A stretch of DNA of 64,000 nucleotides from Paenibacillus sp. JNUCC32 (GCF_014863545.1 NZ_CP062260.1:1736001-1800000), one strand, 5' to 3'. Numbered from the stretch's first letter, positions 9,297-18,774 are shown. Numbers and translations: made by a program. The notes: generated by a model from the letters alone, not told the origin.

Positions 9297-9863
9297 TTGA
9301 AGGAAATGCAGATGCAGCATTCCGCGGAGCTGAAAACTTCGGACATTCGGATGCTTATGGAATCCTACGGGGAGGACGTCTGGAACTATGCTTTCGTCAT
9401 AACTAGAAACACGCACACGGCAGATGATGTCGCGCAGGATGTGTTTATTAAAGCCTATCAACATTTTGCTTCCTTTCGGGGGGAGGCTTCCGTCAAGACC
9501 TGGCTTTTGAAAATCACGCGCAACACCGCGCTTTCCTATCTGAAGCGAGCGTTCCTGCGCAGAGTGGTGCTGATGGGCGAGCAACCTCCCGGCACCGGGC
9601 AGAAGGGGACGATACGGACCCCGATTTCGCCATCAGCCGAAGCGGAATATTTGGAACGGGCAGAGGCCGATGAATTGTGGAAGCAGGTACTGAAGCTGCC
9701 AGCTAAATTTCGAGATCCGCTCGTGCTTAGTCTGCATCATCAGCTATCCATAGATGAAATATCCGCCATTACAGGCCTTTCGCCAGGCACGGTAAAGTCC
9801 AGAATTTTCAGGGCCAAACAGAAGGTGGCCGCCGCATGGAAAGGAGCGATCGAGGATGAATGA
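9297..9863 (+). CDS. ECF-family RNA polymerase sigma factor
   Basis: 188 residues. Region 2 (about 20-90) includes DDVAQDVFIKAYQHFASFRGE and the WLLKITRN motif. Region 4 (about 130-183) holds the HTH LSIDEISAITGLSPGTVKSRIFRAK. The TTG start at 9297 is favoured because GGGGGGAG ends 7 bases before it; ATG 9306 is the alternative. The last 8 bases overlap the next gene, a membrane protein that probably acts as anti-sigma factor. Stress signal and regulon are unknown. Confidence 0.93.
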   Translation: MKEMQMQHSAELKTSDIRMLMESYGEDVWNYAFVITRNTHTADDVAQDVFIKAYQHFASFRGEASVKTWLLKITRNTALSYLKRAFLRRVVLMGEQPPGTGQKGTIRTPISPSAEAEYLERAEADELWKQVLKLPAKFRDPLVLSLHHQLSIDEISAITGLSPGTVKSRIFRAKQKVAAAWKGAIEDE

Positions 9864-11160
9864 TTGGAGACCGGATTGGAATCGAAGGCTGGCTGATCCG
9901 CCATTTAAGAACCAGCGTTTCCGGACGGACATGATGGAGGCCGTGGAGGAACGTCTTCAGGCTGTTGAAAAGAAACGATTCCGCAGGGACTGGATCCGAA
10001 CTATCGGTGCCTTTGTTCCCGTAGTGCTGCTCTTGTTCGGGGTTGGAATCTGGTTCGGTTACCAGTCTGTACCCAACGCTAATCCGGTAAGCCCAGGTCC
10101 GGTTGTACCTAAGGGCGGGACGTTCCAATCCGGCTTCGTATCCGGGTCAGGAGGCGATTTCGATTGGTGGAACCTTGCGGACCGTGAAGTCTCGCAGGAG
10201 AGTGACCGTACGATCGTGACGCTGGCAACAGCGCTTTTAAAGCGGGAGATTGGCATCTGGGGCGGCCCGACGCCGGACATCTGGGAGCATCCCGAGGTTA
10301 AATGGCCGCTTGAACGCTATGATGTGTCCAGTCCCTGGGTTTATGAAATATACGTAAACGAGATTACGACAGATGCTGAACAAACGGTATACAAGCTCCG
10401 TCTGCTGCTCCGGGATTCGATCCCGATGGTATATGAGGAAACGATAGATGTAACGATTCGTAATGATACCCACCGAATCTCGCAAATCCAACTAATAAGC
10501 ACTGACGAAAAGGGAACACCACGGGACGATTTCGAGGCTGGAGACGATCAAGGAACAACCGTTACTTTAAAGGAAGATGCAGCCTTGGATCTGAAGATTA
10601 CGGGTACTCTGTTCAAGGAGGCAGGAACCATTCGTTCGATCAATGTTCAATATGGCGACAGTGAACGAACCTTCGCAGATTGGAGCAGCGTGAGTAACGA
10701 ATCCTATTATCCGGAAACCGCGATACTGTCCCCAGGCAGCAGCGGGAAGGAGAAGGATATACTGGCAATCGTTTTGACAACCGGTTACGGAACAGGGATG
10801 CGCGAATCCGCATTGAAACTTCTTACCGACGATCTCATCGAAGTGATGGCAGCCGACCCGGTCCTTGCGTCACAATCCAGACTAAGCTACCATATGACGG
10901 CGGAAGACGGGAAAAGGATATTTCAACTTACGTTGAGCGGCGTAACCCGCAGCTTTGAATACAAAGAGGAGGACGCCGGTTTTTGGCTGGACCAGCCCGC
11001 ACTTGGCAGCATTGTCAGGTATTCCGTGGAAGAAAACACCCTCTATGCTTCGGTGCCGATCCAGGTATCGCCGGGCAACTTTCCGGCAGAGGTCCGGCTG
11101 CGCTACGAATACGACGGGAACACGTTTCTTGTGGCGGAGGCAACATTAGAGGAGATTTAA
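9856..11160 (+). CDS. Probable anti-sigma factor, single-pass membrane protein
   Basis: 434 residues: a charged cytosolic N-terminus (about 1-48), one membrane segment (about 49-70, IGAFVPVVLLLFGVGIWFGY), and a large extracytoplasmic part. The section around 165-215 (EIYVNEITTDAEQTVYKLRLLL) and the sections after it look like GerMN/sporulation-type folds, but this is only a resemblance. The start overlaps the sigma gene stop (ATGAATGA), the standard coupling of ECF sigma/anti-sigma pairs. No zinc-binding HxxxCxxC motif is visible in the N-terminus, so the role is inferred mainly from context and topology. Confidence 0.7.
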   Translation: MNDWRPDWNRRLADPPFKNQRFRTDMMEAVEERLQAVEKKRFRRDWIRTIGAFVPVVLLLFGVGIWFGYQSVPNANPVSPGPVVPKGGTFQSGFVSGSGGDFDWWNLADREVSQESDRTIVTLATALLKREIGIWGGPTPDIWEHPEVKWPLERYDVSSPWVYEIYVNEITTDAEQTVYKLRLLLRDSIPMVYEETIDVTIRNDTHRISQIQLISTDEKGTPRDDFEAGDDQGTTVTLKEDAALDLKITGTLFKEAGTIRSINVQYGDSERTFADWSSVSNESYYPETAILSPGSSGKEKDILAIVLTTGYGTGMRESALKLLTDDLIEVMAADPVLASQSRLSYHMTAEDGKRIFQLTLSGVTRSFEYKEEDAGFWLDQPALGSIVRYSVEENTLYASVPIQVSPGNFPAEVRLRYEYDGNTFLVAEATLEEI

Positions 11161-11218
11161 GAGGGGCGTGAAGTGCGGGAACCATCATGATTATCAGACT
11201 GACTGGAAAAAGAGGAAA

Positions 11219-11248
11219 CTAAAAAGCCGCTTAGAGCGGCTTTTTAGT
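11219..11248. terminator. Terminator after the sigma/anti-sigma operon
   Basis: AAAAAGCCGC-TTAGA-GCGGCTTTTT; symmetrical, so it may serve both strands. Confidence 0.85.
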
Positions 11249-11352
11249 TTTCATTATTCGCTTTCATGGATTTATTAGCTGGCGTGTCCCTTTACGACAG
11301 TCTGCCAATGTTTGTTTGACCCGGATGGGATTCGGCAGAGAGCTGACTTCAT

Positions 11353-12954
11353 TCAGTTACGAAAAAACTCAACCTGATCGATATCTGCCCACTGGGAAGA
11401 GGAGGAGTTCGACACGTAAAACCCGATCGTTGCCTTGCCCGCCGTCACTTGGATATTCGAGATCGTGACAGGCGTCCACGCCGTCGTGACCGGGCAGCCC
11501 GTTTGGCGCATCCCGCCGCCATAGTCCTTCACTTCCATGACGCAGCTGTTCTGGCCTCCGCTGCTACGCATGCGGGCCCTCATCGTATACGTACCGTTAT
11601 CGAGACCGGTAATGGTCTGGCCGACGTAGGCGGTTGCAGGCCCGCTCGTGCCCGCAAGTCCAACAAAGTAAGAGCCTTCCGCCGCGGGAAGCCCGACGCC
11701 GTCATTGGCTCCGTGAATCAGGATGCGGTTCGGGTAATCGTCGCCGTACGTGGTCCAGCCAGCTACGTTCGCCGTTTCAAATCCGGGATTGTTAACGAGA
11801 TTCGTCTGCGAAGGAGTAACGGTATAGCCAAAGCGCAGATAGATTCCGCTAACCGGATCAGTCGCGCTCGTCACGGCTGCGACGCGGGTCGAATCGACGG
11901 TCATCAGGGAGTTCCAATTGGAAGACTTCGTATCGGATACCGGAAAAACGTTGGTTTTGTACTGCCATGTCGCACCGTTGTCGGAACTGATCATGGTAAA
12001 CATCGAAGTGTAGGGATCCCCTGTATTGGCGCTGCTCTCATCGGTTTGGAATGCGGCCATCAGACGGCCGTCGGGAAGTGTTACGACAAAAGGAGCGCCG
12101 GCTTTTTTGCCGTTGCCGACCGGCACGTACAGCGTTTGGCGCGGAACCGACCAATTCAAGCCGTCCGGGGATATTTTATATTTAATGACAAAAGGGTGGC
12201 CTGCGACGTCCGACGCTTCGAATACGGTCATATAACGGCCGTCTTGCATCCGCGTGATGACCGGCATGCCATCGCGAGAACCGGCGGCAACGCCGTCGCT
12301 GACCGTAATCCGGCTGCCCCAGCCGCTTCCGTTCCACGTTTTCATGTACAAATTTTGCCGCCCGGTCGTACCTACCGTCGCCGGACTGTCATCTGCATAA
12401 AGGACGGCTATCGTGCCGTTAATCATTTCCAAATGCGGCTCCCACAGACCTTTAAAACTGGAGGCGGTTGAACTTCCGATCAAGCCGCCAGGCAAATCGC
12501 TCCAAGTATACCCGCCGTCGACGCTCCGCCGGACGTTTAGCTGGATATCATAGGTCGAGCCGCTCTGCACGACACGACGGTAGGCTAACCAAATTTCTCC
12601 GCTCGGCAGCCTCATCATCTGTCCGTTCCCAACATTTCCCGCGCTGCTTGAGACGGCCGTAGCCGGATTGCTCCATGTGTAGCCGCCGTCCTGCGTCCGG
12701 GAAACCACGATGCGGGTGTTCCCTCCGCCGGCGTTGGTGTCAAACGATACGAGCCATTCGCTCGGCGTTAGTTTGAGCAGCCGAGGATACCATACGCCGC
12801 CTGAAGGCGGCGTATAGACAGCAATCTTCTGCGAAGCCCATGCCATACCGGATGAGGCAGCATGAGCCGGCGACAACGGAAATGACGTTAAAGCAAGCGC
12901 AAGCATCACGATAAAGGCAAGCGGTCTCTTCCAAAAGCGTTTGTTCCGTTCCAT
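11353..12954 (-). CDS. Secreted BNR-repeat (sialidase-fold) hydrolase, possibly GH93 exo-arabinanase
   Basis: 533 residues from ATG 12954, preceded by GGAAGGA. A Sec signal peptide is clear (FIVMLALALTSFPLSPAHA). Residues about 40-365 form a beta-propeller with Asp-box motifs (SRTQDGGYTWS, RRSVDGGYTWS, SSDNGATW). Residues about 375-530 form a jelly-roll carbohydrate-binding module (NNPGFETANVAGW ... WADIDQVEFF). Position next to AraR-like repressors, GH43 and GH2 suggests an arabinan exo-enzyme of family GH93 rather than a sialidase; that choice is inferred. It is transcribed away from the first AraR-like gene, with a palindromic cre-like site in front. Confidence 0.8.
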   Translation of the reverse strand: MERNKRFWKRPLAFIVMLALALTSFPLSPAHAASSGMAWASQKIAVYTPPSGGVWYPRLLKLTPSEWLVSFDTNAGGGNTRIVVSRTQDGGYTWSNPATAVSSSAGNVGNGQMMRLPSGEIWLAYRRVVQSGSTYDIQLNVRRSVDGGYTWSDLPGGLIGSSTASSFKGLWEPHLEMINGTIAVLYADDSPATVGTTGRQNLYMKTWNGSGWGSRITVSDGVAAGSRDGMPVITRMQDGRYMTVFEASDVAGHPFVIKYKISPDGLNWSVPRQTLYVPVGNGKKAGAPFVVTLPDGRLMAAFQTDESSANTGDPYTSMFTMISSDNGATWQYKTNVFPVSDTKSSNWNSLMTVDSTRVAAVTSATDPVSGIYLRFGYTVTPSQTNLVNNPGFETANVAGWTTYGDDYPNRILIHGANDGVGLPAAEGSYFVGLAGTSGPATAYVGQTITGLDNGTYTMRARMRSSGGQNSCVMEVKDYGGGMRQTGCPVTTAWTPVTISNIQVTAGKATIGFYVSNSSSSQWADIDQVEFFRN

Positions 12955-12980
12955 AAGCAACAATCCTTCCAATCCAGATT

Positions 12981-12994
12981 AGAAAGCGCTTTCT
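12981..12994. promoter_or_regulatory. Palindromic cre-like operator before the propeller hydrolase
   Basis: AGAAAGCGCTTTCT is a perfect 14-base palindrome matching the core WGWAARCGYTTWCW. It lies 27 bases before the minus-strand start codon, so CcpA or a LacI-type protein would block this gene. Confidence 0.6.
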
Positions 12995-13028
12995 AAAATG
13001 GATTGTATCGCAGTTAGTATAAATTAAG

Positions 13029-13042
13029 ATATACTAAATATA
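13029..13042. promoter_or_regulatory. Candidate operator shared by the AraR-like genes (copy 1)
   Basis: ATATACTAAATATA lies 43 bases before the first repressor gene. The identical 14-mer is found before the second repressor (14293-14306) and a 12/14 inverted copy before the ABC importer (15456-15469). AT-rich context weakens the case. Confidence 0.4.
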
Positions 13043-13085
13043 TATTATTTTTCAGTTTGGACAGTCGTAAAAAGCGAGGTATGAC

Positions 13086-14141
13086 ATGGAGCATCCGTTA
13101 TATAAACAAATACAGAACGATATACGGCGCAGTATTCAGAGCGGCGAGCTTCCGGCAGGTGCCTTGGTACCGTCGGAGAAGGAGCTGGCTCAGCGGTACG
13201 GCGTAAGTCAGATCACATCCAAAAATGCGCTCAACGGTTTGGTGGAGGAAGGCTTTCTGGTGCGTTACCGGGGAAAAGGCACCTTTGTTAGGGAGCAGGG
13301 CTCTTCGGAAGGACCGCAGCCCCGGACGGATACGAAAAAAACGATTGCGATCATATTGCCAACGATGAAAACCAAGATCGATCAGCAGCTGCTGGACGGC
13401 TTGGAACGCTACTGCGCGGAAAGAGAATACGATCTGTTGATCCGTATTTCACGCGAATCGCAGGAGGAAGAATCCCGGGCGATCGAGCAGTTCCGGGAAC
13501 GGGGAGTCGATGGCTTTTTGATATTTCCGGTCGAGCAGGAAAGCTACAATAACGCAATTTTGCGTTTGTCGCTTGATCAGGTCCCCCTGGTGCTGGTCGA
13601 CCGTTTTTTGAAGGAGATCCGGACCTATAGCGTCAGCTCCGATAATTACGAGGGCGTACGCGAAGCCATATCCGGTTTGCTTGCGGAGGGGCACAGGCGC
13701 ATTGCCTTCCTGTCTCCGGAGATTACGAATTCGGTTACGGACGAAAGAGCCAAAGGCTTCGAAGCCGCATTTCTGGAGCAGGGCTTGCCGATAGACAAAA
13801 GGCTATGGTGCTTGCTGGATTTGGTTACGATTCAGGAGGGACACGGACCGCAGGAGGTCCTCCGTTTTTTGCAGGGCTGCAGTGATGTAACCGCGGTCTT
13901 TTGCGTGAATGCGGAGCTGGCCCGCTATGCCCATTACGCCATGCGGGAAATTTGGCCGGCGACGGAGAGCAAACCGCAGCTCGCCGCCTTTGACGATCCG
14001 GATATTGAAGGCATTCCTTATATCCGGCAGCAACCGGATGAAGTATCCCGGCGTGCCGTCGATCTGCTGTCGGAACAGCTGGCCGGTAAGCACGAGCCTC
14101 GAAGGGAGGTCGTCCCGGTCCAATGGATTTGGCCGGAATGA
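13086..14141 (+). CDS. AraR-like repressor: GntR HTH plus LacI-type sensor domain (paralogue 1)
   Basis: 351 residues. The GntR-type winged helix (about 1-70) reads PLYKQIQNDIRRSIQSGELP ... VPSEKELAQRYGVSQIT ... GKGTFV. A periplasmic-binding-protein-like effector domain follows (from about 80: KKTIAIILPTMKTKID ... GVDGFLIFPVE ... ITNSVTDERAKGFEAAF). This is the architecture of AraR, the arabinose repressor of Bacillus. It is divergent from the propeller hydrolase and in tandem with a close paralogue. Arabinose or an arabino-oligosaccharide is the likely effector, inferred from the locus. Confidence 0.88.
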   Translation: MEHPLYKQIQNDIRRSIQSGELPAGALVPSEKELAQRYGVSQITSKNALNGLVEEGFLVRYRGKGTFVREQGSSEGPQPRTDTKKTIAIILPTMKTKIDQQLLDGLERYCAEREYDLLIRISRESQEEESRAIEQFRERGVDGFLIFPVEQESYNNAILRLSLDQVPLVLVDRFLKEIRTYSVSSDNYEGVREAISGLLAEGHRRIAFLSPEITNSVTDERAKGFEAAFLEQGLPIDKRLWCLLDLVTIQEGHGPQEVLRFLQGCSDVTAVFCVNAELARYAHYAMREIWPATESKPQLAAFDDPDIEGIPYIRQQPDEVSRRAVDLLSEQLAGKHEPRREVVPVQWIWPE

Positions 14142-14292
14142 TCCGTTCATCAAGGATACTGGCTTGATACACAGGAGAAATATCATCGTGAAAACGGTCT
14201 GAACTTCGTTCAGCCGTTTTTTTCGTATATTTTGAGGCAAATCACTGGTTTGTTCAGTTTTATATTTACATTTCGAAAGTTATATTATAATA

Positions 14293-14306
14293 ATATACTA
14301 AATATA
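14293..14306. promoter_or_regulatory. Candidate operator shared by the AraR-like genes (copy 2)
   Basis: ATATACTAAATATA, identical to 13029-13042, sits 30 bases before the second repressor gene. It could block or overlap the promoter (TATACT resembles a -10). Confidence 0.4.
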
Positions 14307-14336
14307 CTATTTACAATATAAAGGTTGTGATGCGCG

Positions 14337-15413
14337 TTGAAATCGTTGCCGCTATATAAAAAAATTCAGGAAGACATCAAGCGGCTGATCGCCATCGGCA
14401 AGCTGCGGGAAGGGGACCGGGTCCCTTCCGAGAAGGAACTGTCTGAACGTTACCGCGTCAGTCAAATTACAAGCAAAAACGCGCTGGTCGGACTCATGGA
14501 GGAAGGTTTGCTCGTCCGGATCCAGGGCAAGGGTACCTTCGTGATGAGCAGGCCGGAGAACGCTTCCGCACTCGATCAGTTAGGCGAATGGACGGCAGGT
14601 CCGGGCAGAAGCGGACGGATCGGACTCGTACTGCCCACGATGAAAACGAAAGTGGACCAGCGATTTTTGGACAACATCGAGAAATATGCCACCGCCGCCG
14701 GCTTTGAGCTGATGCTGAGAATTACGCGAGAATCCCAGGTCGAGGAGTCCAAGGTCATCTCGTCCTTCTTGAACCAGGGGGTGGACGGCATCATCATTTT
14801 TCCGGTTGAAAACGAGACATACAACGATTCGATTTTAAGGCTGTCGCTGGACCGCTTCCCTTTTGTCCTGATCGACCGTTTTTTGAAGGAAATCAAGACG
14901 TACAGCGTAAGCTCGGACAACGTCAACGGGACAAAGGAAGCCGTGGAGTATTTAATTAACAATGGCCATTCGTCGATCGCGTTCATCTCACCGGAGATTA
15001 CGAATACCGTGACGGACGAGAGAGCCCAAGGGTTCGAGCAGGCTTTTCTGGAACGCGGGATGTCGATCGACAAAAGCTTATGGTGCCTAATCCCGTTAGA
15101 GGAGATCGCCTCGGGCAACTCCGTCGATAAAATCAGGGAGTTTTTAGACGGCAATCCCGAAATTACCGGCATCGTTACGGCCAATACGGAGCTATGCCGA
15201 AGTGCATATAAAGCGGCGGTTGCATCCCGTAAGCGCGTACCGGAGGATCTGGAGCTGATTACGTTCGATCCGCCGGATCTGCCGCACGTGCCGTTTATCC
15301 GTCAAAATGAAGAGGAAATGTGCCGCCTGACCGTCGAGCTGCTGATCGAGCAAATTGAAGGAGCCTTTGAGGCAAGAAGGATTATGGTGCCGGTCATGCT
15401 GGTAAACGAATGA
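14337..15413 (+). CDS. AraR-like repressor: GntR HTH plus LacI-type sensor domain (paralogue 2)
   Basis: 358 residues, collinear with the preceding gene throughout. Shared segments include SQITSKNAL, GKGTFV, LPTMKTKVDQ, VDRFLKEI-type and ITNTVTDERAQGFEQAFLE. The start is a TTG with AAGG about 12 bases upstream; an ATG at 14330 is out of frame. The duplicated HTH residues are very similar, so both probably bind related operators while sensing different sugars or forming a cascade. It directly precedes the ABC importer operon. Confidence 0.88.
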   Translation: MKSLPLYKKIQEDIKRLIAIGKLREGDRVPSEKELSERYRVSQITSKNALVGLMEEGLLVRIQGKGTFVMSRPENASALDQLGEWTAGPGRSGRIGLVLPTMKTKVDQRFLDNIEKYATAAGFELMLRITRESQVEESKVISSFLNQGVDGIIIFPVENETYNDSILRLSLDRFPFVLIDRFLKEIKTYSVSSDNVNGTKEAVEYLINNGHSSIAFISPEITNTVTDERAQGFEQAFLERGMSIDKSLWCLIPLEEIASGNSVDKIREFLDGNPEITGIVTANTELCRSAYKAAVASRKRVPEDLELITFDPPDLPHVPFIRQNEEEMCRLTVELLIEQIEGAFEARRIMVPVMLVNE

Positions 15414-15455
15414 AAGGTTCGTCCGTGAAGCCACTGAAAACCACTAATTTTATAA

Positions 15456-15469
15456 TAAATATAGTATAT
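15456..15469. promoter_or_regulatory. Candidate operator shared by the AraR-like genes (copy 3, inverted)
   Basis: TAAATATAGTATAT matches the reverse complement of the two upstream copies at 12 of 14 positions. It lies in the promoter region of the importer operon. Confidence 0.35.
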
Positions 15470-15501
15470 AAAATTATAATAATATAAGTTATTATGATTC
15501 C

Positions 15502-15515
15502 GTAAAGCGCTTACA
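15502..15515. promoter_or_regulatory. cre-like site before the importer operon
   Basis: GTAAAGCGCTTACA; on the other strand TGTAAGCGCTTTAC matches the cre consensus at 12 of 14 positions. It is 33 bases before the first gene. Confidence 0.45.
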
Positions 15516-15548
15516 ACCAAATCATTTGTTAAAGAAGAGGGGGATCGC

Positions 15549-16934
15549 ATGAAAACGAAAAGCAAATTTGCAGGTATGTTGATGCTGCTGCTGGTGTTTG
15601 CGCTATCCGCTTGCAGCGGGGGCAGCAACGGAACAAACGAAGGGACTGCTACAAGCAACCCGGACGCGTCGAAGCCAGGTCAGGAAGCGTCCACCGGTAC
15701 GGACCAGAAGGAACCCGTCACGATTGAGTTTATGGGCCACGGCAATCCGAACGAAAAAAAGATTTTCGAAAAGCTGATCGCTTCCTTTGAGGAGAAGTAT
15801 CCGCACGTCACCGTTAAATACACTTCGGTGCCGCCGGGCGAATACTCGCAGAAGATGACAACGCTGATCAGTTCAGGCAAAGTGCCGGACGTATTCTATG
15901 TCGGCGGTCCGGAGTTTTACCGTTTCGCCGAAGCCGGCACCCTTCTCAACATCCAGTCATACCTGGATCAGACGTCATTGTTTAATCCCGATAACGTATG
16001 GAAGCAGGCCATGGACCGCTATCGTTTTGACGGCAGCAAGGTCGGGGCGGGCGATTTGTACGGCCTGCCGAAGGACGTAGGTCCGTGGGCTTTTGTCTAC
16101 AATAAAGATTTGTTTGACAAAGCGAATGTGCCGTATCCTTCGGCCAAAGCCGGGGAATGGACCTGGGACGACATGCTGGAAGCTGCCCAGAAGCTGACGG
16201 TCGACAACAACGGAGACGGAAAGGCTGAACAGTATGGTGTAGGCGCTTACAGTCTGGAATCGGCGGTTTGGGGCAACGGCGGCGAATTCATCGATTACGC
16301 CACCGGCACGGTAAAGGTCAACGAGCCCGCATTCTACGAGGCGATGCAATTTGTTGCCGACCTGAATCTGAAGTATAAGGTCAGCCCGAATCAGGAAGCC
16401 GAACAAGCGATGAATGCGTATACGCGCTTCATTAACGGACAGCTAGGCATGTTTGCGATGGGTCCGTGGGATCAGCCGGCATTTTGGGAGCTGCCTTTCG
16501 ATTGGGATATTGCGGCATGGCCTGCAAGCCCGAACACGGGACAAACGGCGACCTGGCTCGGCTCAATGGGATTTGCCGTATCGGCAAAATCCAAGCACCC
16601 GCAGGAAGCGTTCGATTTGGCCGCCTTCTTATCGCTGGATGAGCAAGGCCAGCGCGAAAACTACCAGCTCGGCCAGGCGGTTCCCAACCTGATCAACATG
16701 GCCGAAGGCGAATTTAAGGAAATGGACAAAGGACCGCAGACGCGCCAAGTCTTTCTGGACATTATCCAAGATTACGGACGACCAAACGTTATAGCTTTCT
16801 CCAAGGATACGCAATGGATGGATACGTTCAATCAGAACGCGAGTAAAGTGTGGAACGGCGAGATGTCGGCCAAAGACTTTACGGCCCAAATCCAGCCGAA
16901 GATGCAGGAACTCTACGACAAAGGCAATAAATAA
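15549..16934 (+). CDS. ABC sugar importer, substrate-binding lipoprotein
   Basis: 461 residues. The signal peptide ends in lipobox LSAC (C22), followed by a Ser/Gly/Thr-rich linker. The rest is a family-1 extracellular solute-binding protein (VTIEFMGHGNPNEKKIFEKLI ... EWTWDDMLEAAQKLT ... GMFAMGPWDQPAFW ... WLGSMGFAVSAKSKHPQEAFDLAAFLS). It delivers oligosaccharides to the two permeases downstream. No ATPase gene is in the operon, so a shared MsmX-type ATPase is presumed. Arabino-oligosaccharides are the likely cargo from context. Confidence 0.93.
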   Translation: MKTKSKFAGMLMLLLVFALSACSGGSNGTNEGTATSNPDASKPGQEASTGTDQKEPVTIEFMGHGNPNEKKIFEKLIASFEEKYPHVTVKYTSVPPGEYSQKMTTLISSGKVPDVFYVGGPEFYRFAEAGTLLNIQSYLDQTSLFNPDNVWKQAMDRYRFDGSKVGAGDLYGLPKDVGPWAFVYNKDLFDKANVPYPSAKAGEWTWDDMLEAAQKLTVDNNGDGKAEQYGVGAYSLESAVWGNGGEFIDYATGTVKVNEPAFYEAMQFVADLNLKYKVSPNQEAEQAMNAYTRFINGQLGMFAMGPWDQPAFWELPFDWDIAAWPASPNTGQTATWLGSMGFAVSAKSKHPQEAFDLAAFLSLDEQGQRENYQLGQAVPNLINMAEGEFKEMDKGPQTRQVFLDIIQDYGRPNVIAFSKDTQWMDTFNQNASKVWNGEMSAKDFTAQIQPKMQELYDKGNK

Positions 16935-17027
16935 TGAAGCAGGCGGGGCGCCAGCCATGGATATCGGCGCCTCCCGCCGTATCAAGACGTCCTGATCAAT
17001 CGAATACTGGCGAAGGTGGAATGGAAT

Positions 17028-17921
17028 ATGGGTACCAAGCTTGGCGGGTATCGCAGAAGAGAACTGGCATGGTTGTATCTGTTCGTCGCTCCGCCGGTTC
17101 TCGGGTTTCTTTTGTTCGGCCTTGTGCCGATCTTGTTCTCCATATATATCAGCTTTCACAAATGGGATATGCTATCCGATCCGCAGTGGGCGGGACTCGC
17201 CAACTATAAGGATCTTATGGGCGACGAGAAAGTGTACAAATCAATGTACAATACGATTTATTTAATGATCGGCATTCCGATCGGCATGGTGCTTTCGATG
17301 CTGCTGGCCATCCTGATGAACCGTAAATTCGCCGGCATCTCGTTCATGCGCACGATCTATTATCTTCCGGTCATTTCGCCGGTCATCGCCGTATCGCTGT
17401 TGTGGCAGTGGATATTAAATCAGGATTACGGCTTGCTCAACAATTTTCTGTGGGAAACGTTCGGCATTGCCGGCCCTAACTGGCTGGGTAAGCCGGAGTG
17501 GGTGAAGCCTTCGTTAATCCTGATCGGGCTTTGGAGCGGCATCGGCGGCAACATGGTGCTGTACCTTGCAGGTCTGCAATCCATTTCCTCGACGTATTAT
17601 GAAGCCGCGGAAATCGACGGCGCTGGCGCATGGCACAAGCTGACGCGGATTACCATCCCGCTGCTCACGCCTATTCATTTTTTCGTCGTGGTCATGGGAA
17701 TCATCGGGGCGTTCCAGTCGTTCAGCCAAATTTACGTGCTGGCGGTAGACGGCGGGCCTGAATACAGCGGGGCCACGGTGGTCTATTATATTTTCCAGCA
17801 TGCGTTCCAGTACTTTAACATGGGTTATGCAAGCGCGGTTGCCTGGGTGCTGGGCATTCTCATCTTTGTTGTCACGCTTATACAATTCAAGCTTTCCAAT
17901 CGCTGGGTTTACCAAGACTAG
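17028..17921 (+). CDS. ABC sugar importer permease 1 (MalF/AraP type)
   Basis: 297 residues from ATG 17028, placed 7 bases after GAAGGTGGA; a GTG at 17016 lies inside that site. Six membrane segments are visible, and the EAA loop that docks the ATPase reads YEAAEIDGAGAWHKLTRITIPLLTP. Partner of the next permease gene, which starts 11 bases after its stop. Confidence 0.93.
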   Translation: MGTKLGGYRRRELAWLYLFVAPPVLGFLLFGLVPILFSIYISFHKWDMLSDPQWAGLANYKDLMGDEKVYKSMYNTIYLMIGIPIGMVLSMLLAILMNRKFAGISFMRTIYYLPVISPVIAVSLLWQWILNQDYGLLNNFLWETFGIAGPNWLGKPEWVKPSLILIGLWSGIGGNMVLYLAGLQSISSTYYEAAEIDGAGAWHKLTRITIPLLTPIHFFVVVMGIIGAFQSFSQIYVLAVDGGPEYSGATVVYYIFQHAFQYFNMGYASAVAWVLGILIFVVTLIQFKLSNRWVYQD

Positions 17922-17932
17922 GGGGGAAATCT

Positions 17933-18769
17933 GTGAAACGGGAAAAAATGACGGACCTCTGGTCGCTGCTGCTGCTGCTTTTCGGATCGATCTTTATGGT
18001 CGCTCCGTTCATCTGGACCATCTCGACTTCGTTGAAGGATCGGCGAAACGTATTCGAAATTCCTCCGCAATGGATTCCCGAACCGATTACGTTCGGCAAC
18101 TATGCGAAGGTTTGGCTGGAGTCGCCTTTGCTGCATGGATTCATGAACAGCTTGATCATCGTGGTGATCGTCCTGACCATAGGAATGCTGGTATCCGCAA
18201 TGTCGGCCTATGCATTCGGCAAATTCGAATTCCCTTACAAAGGCATGCTCTTCATGGGCTTGCTCGGAACGATGATGATTCCGTATTCGGTGGTAATGAT
18301 ACCGCAGTATATCGGGTTTTCCAGGCTGGATTGGGTAGACACCTTGCTGCCGCTCATCGTACCCGGCCTGTTCGGCAACATCGTCGTCATCTTTTTTATA
18401 CGCCAATATTTGCAGAGCGCGATGCCGACCGAATTGATCGAAGCGGCGAAGATCGACGGCTGCAGCTTTCCGGGCATCTTCTTCAAAATCGCGCTGCCGA
18501 TCATGAAGCCGGCGCTCGCTGCCCAAGCCGCTCTCGGCTTTATGGGCATCTGGAACGATTTCCTCGGCCCGCTGATTTACCTGCATACGCCCGAGAAGCA
18601 AACGATTCAAGTGCTGATCGCTTCCATGCAGGCGATGTACATCGGCCAGTCGGATTATCCGATGATCATGGCCGCAGCCATCATTTCCATGGTGCCGGTG
18701 ATCATCGTGTTCTTTTTCTGCCAAAGATACTTTATCGAATCGATGGCAATCAGCGGAATCAAGGGGTGA
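17933..18769 (+). CDS. ABC sugar importer permease 2 (MalG/AraQ type)
   Basis: 278 residues from a GTG start behind GGGGGG. Six membrane segments, and the EAA loop IEAAKIDGCSFPGIFFKIALPIMKPA. The C-terminus ends SMAISGIKG, as expected for this family. Ends 5 bases before the GH43 lipoprotein, so importer and hydrolase are cotranscribed. Confidence 0.93.
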   Translation: MKREKMTDLWSLLLLLFGSIFMVAPFIWTISTSLKDRRNVFEIPPQWIPEPITFGNYAKVWLESPLLHGFMNSLIIVVIVLTIGMLVSAMSAYAFGKFEFPYKGMLFMGLLGTMMIPYSVVMIPQYIGFSRLDWVDTLLPLIVPGLFGNIVVIFFIRQYLQSAMPTELIEAAKIDGCSFPGIFFKIALPIMKPALAAQAALGFMGIWNDFLGPLIYLHTPEKQTIQVLIASMQAMYIGQSDYPMIMAAAIISMVPVIIVFFFCQRYFIESMAISGIKG

Positions 18770-18774
18770 GGCGC

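Noticed and set aside
11449..12471. 340-codon open frame on the plus strand
   Set aside because: Antisense shadow of the propeller hydrolase; no ribosome site, low-complexity Arg-rich product.
17800..18774. Long upstream extension of the GH43 reading frame
   Set aside because: It runs out of frame through both permease genes, is Arg/His-rich, and the true start with lipobox and ribosome site is at 18775.
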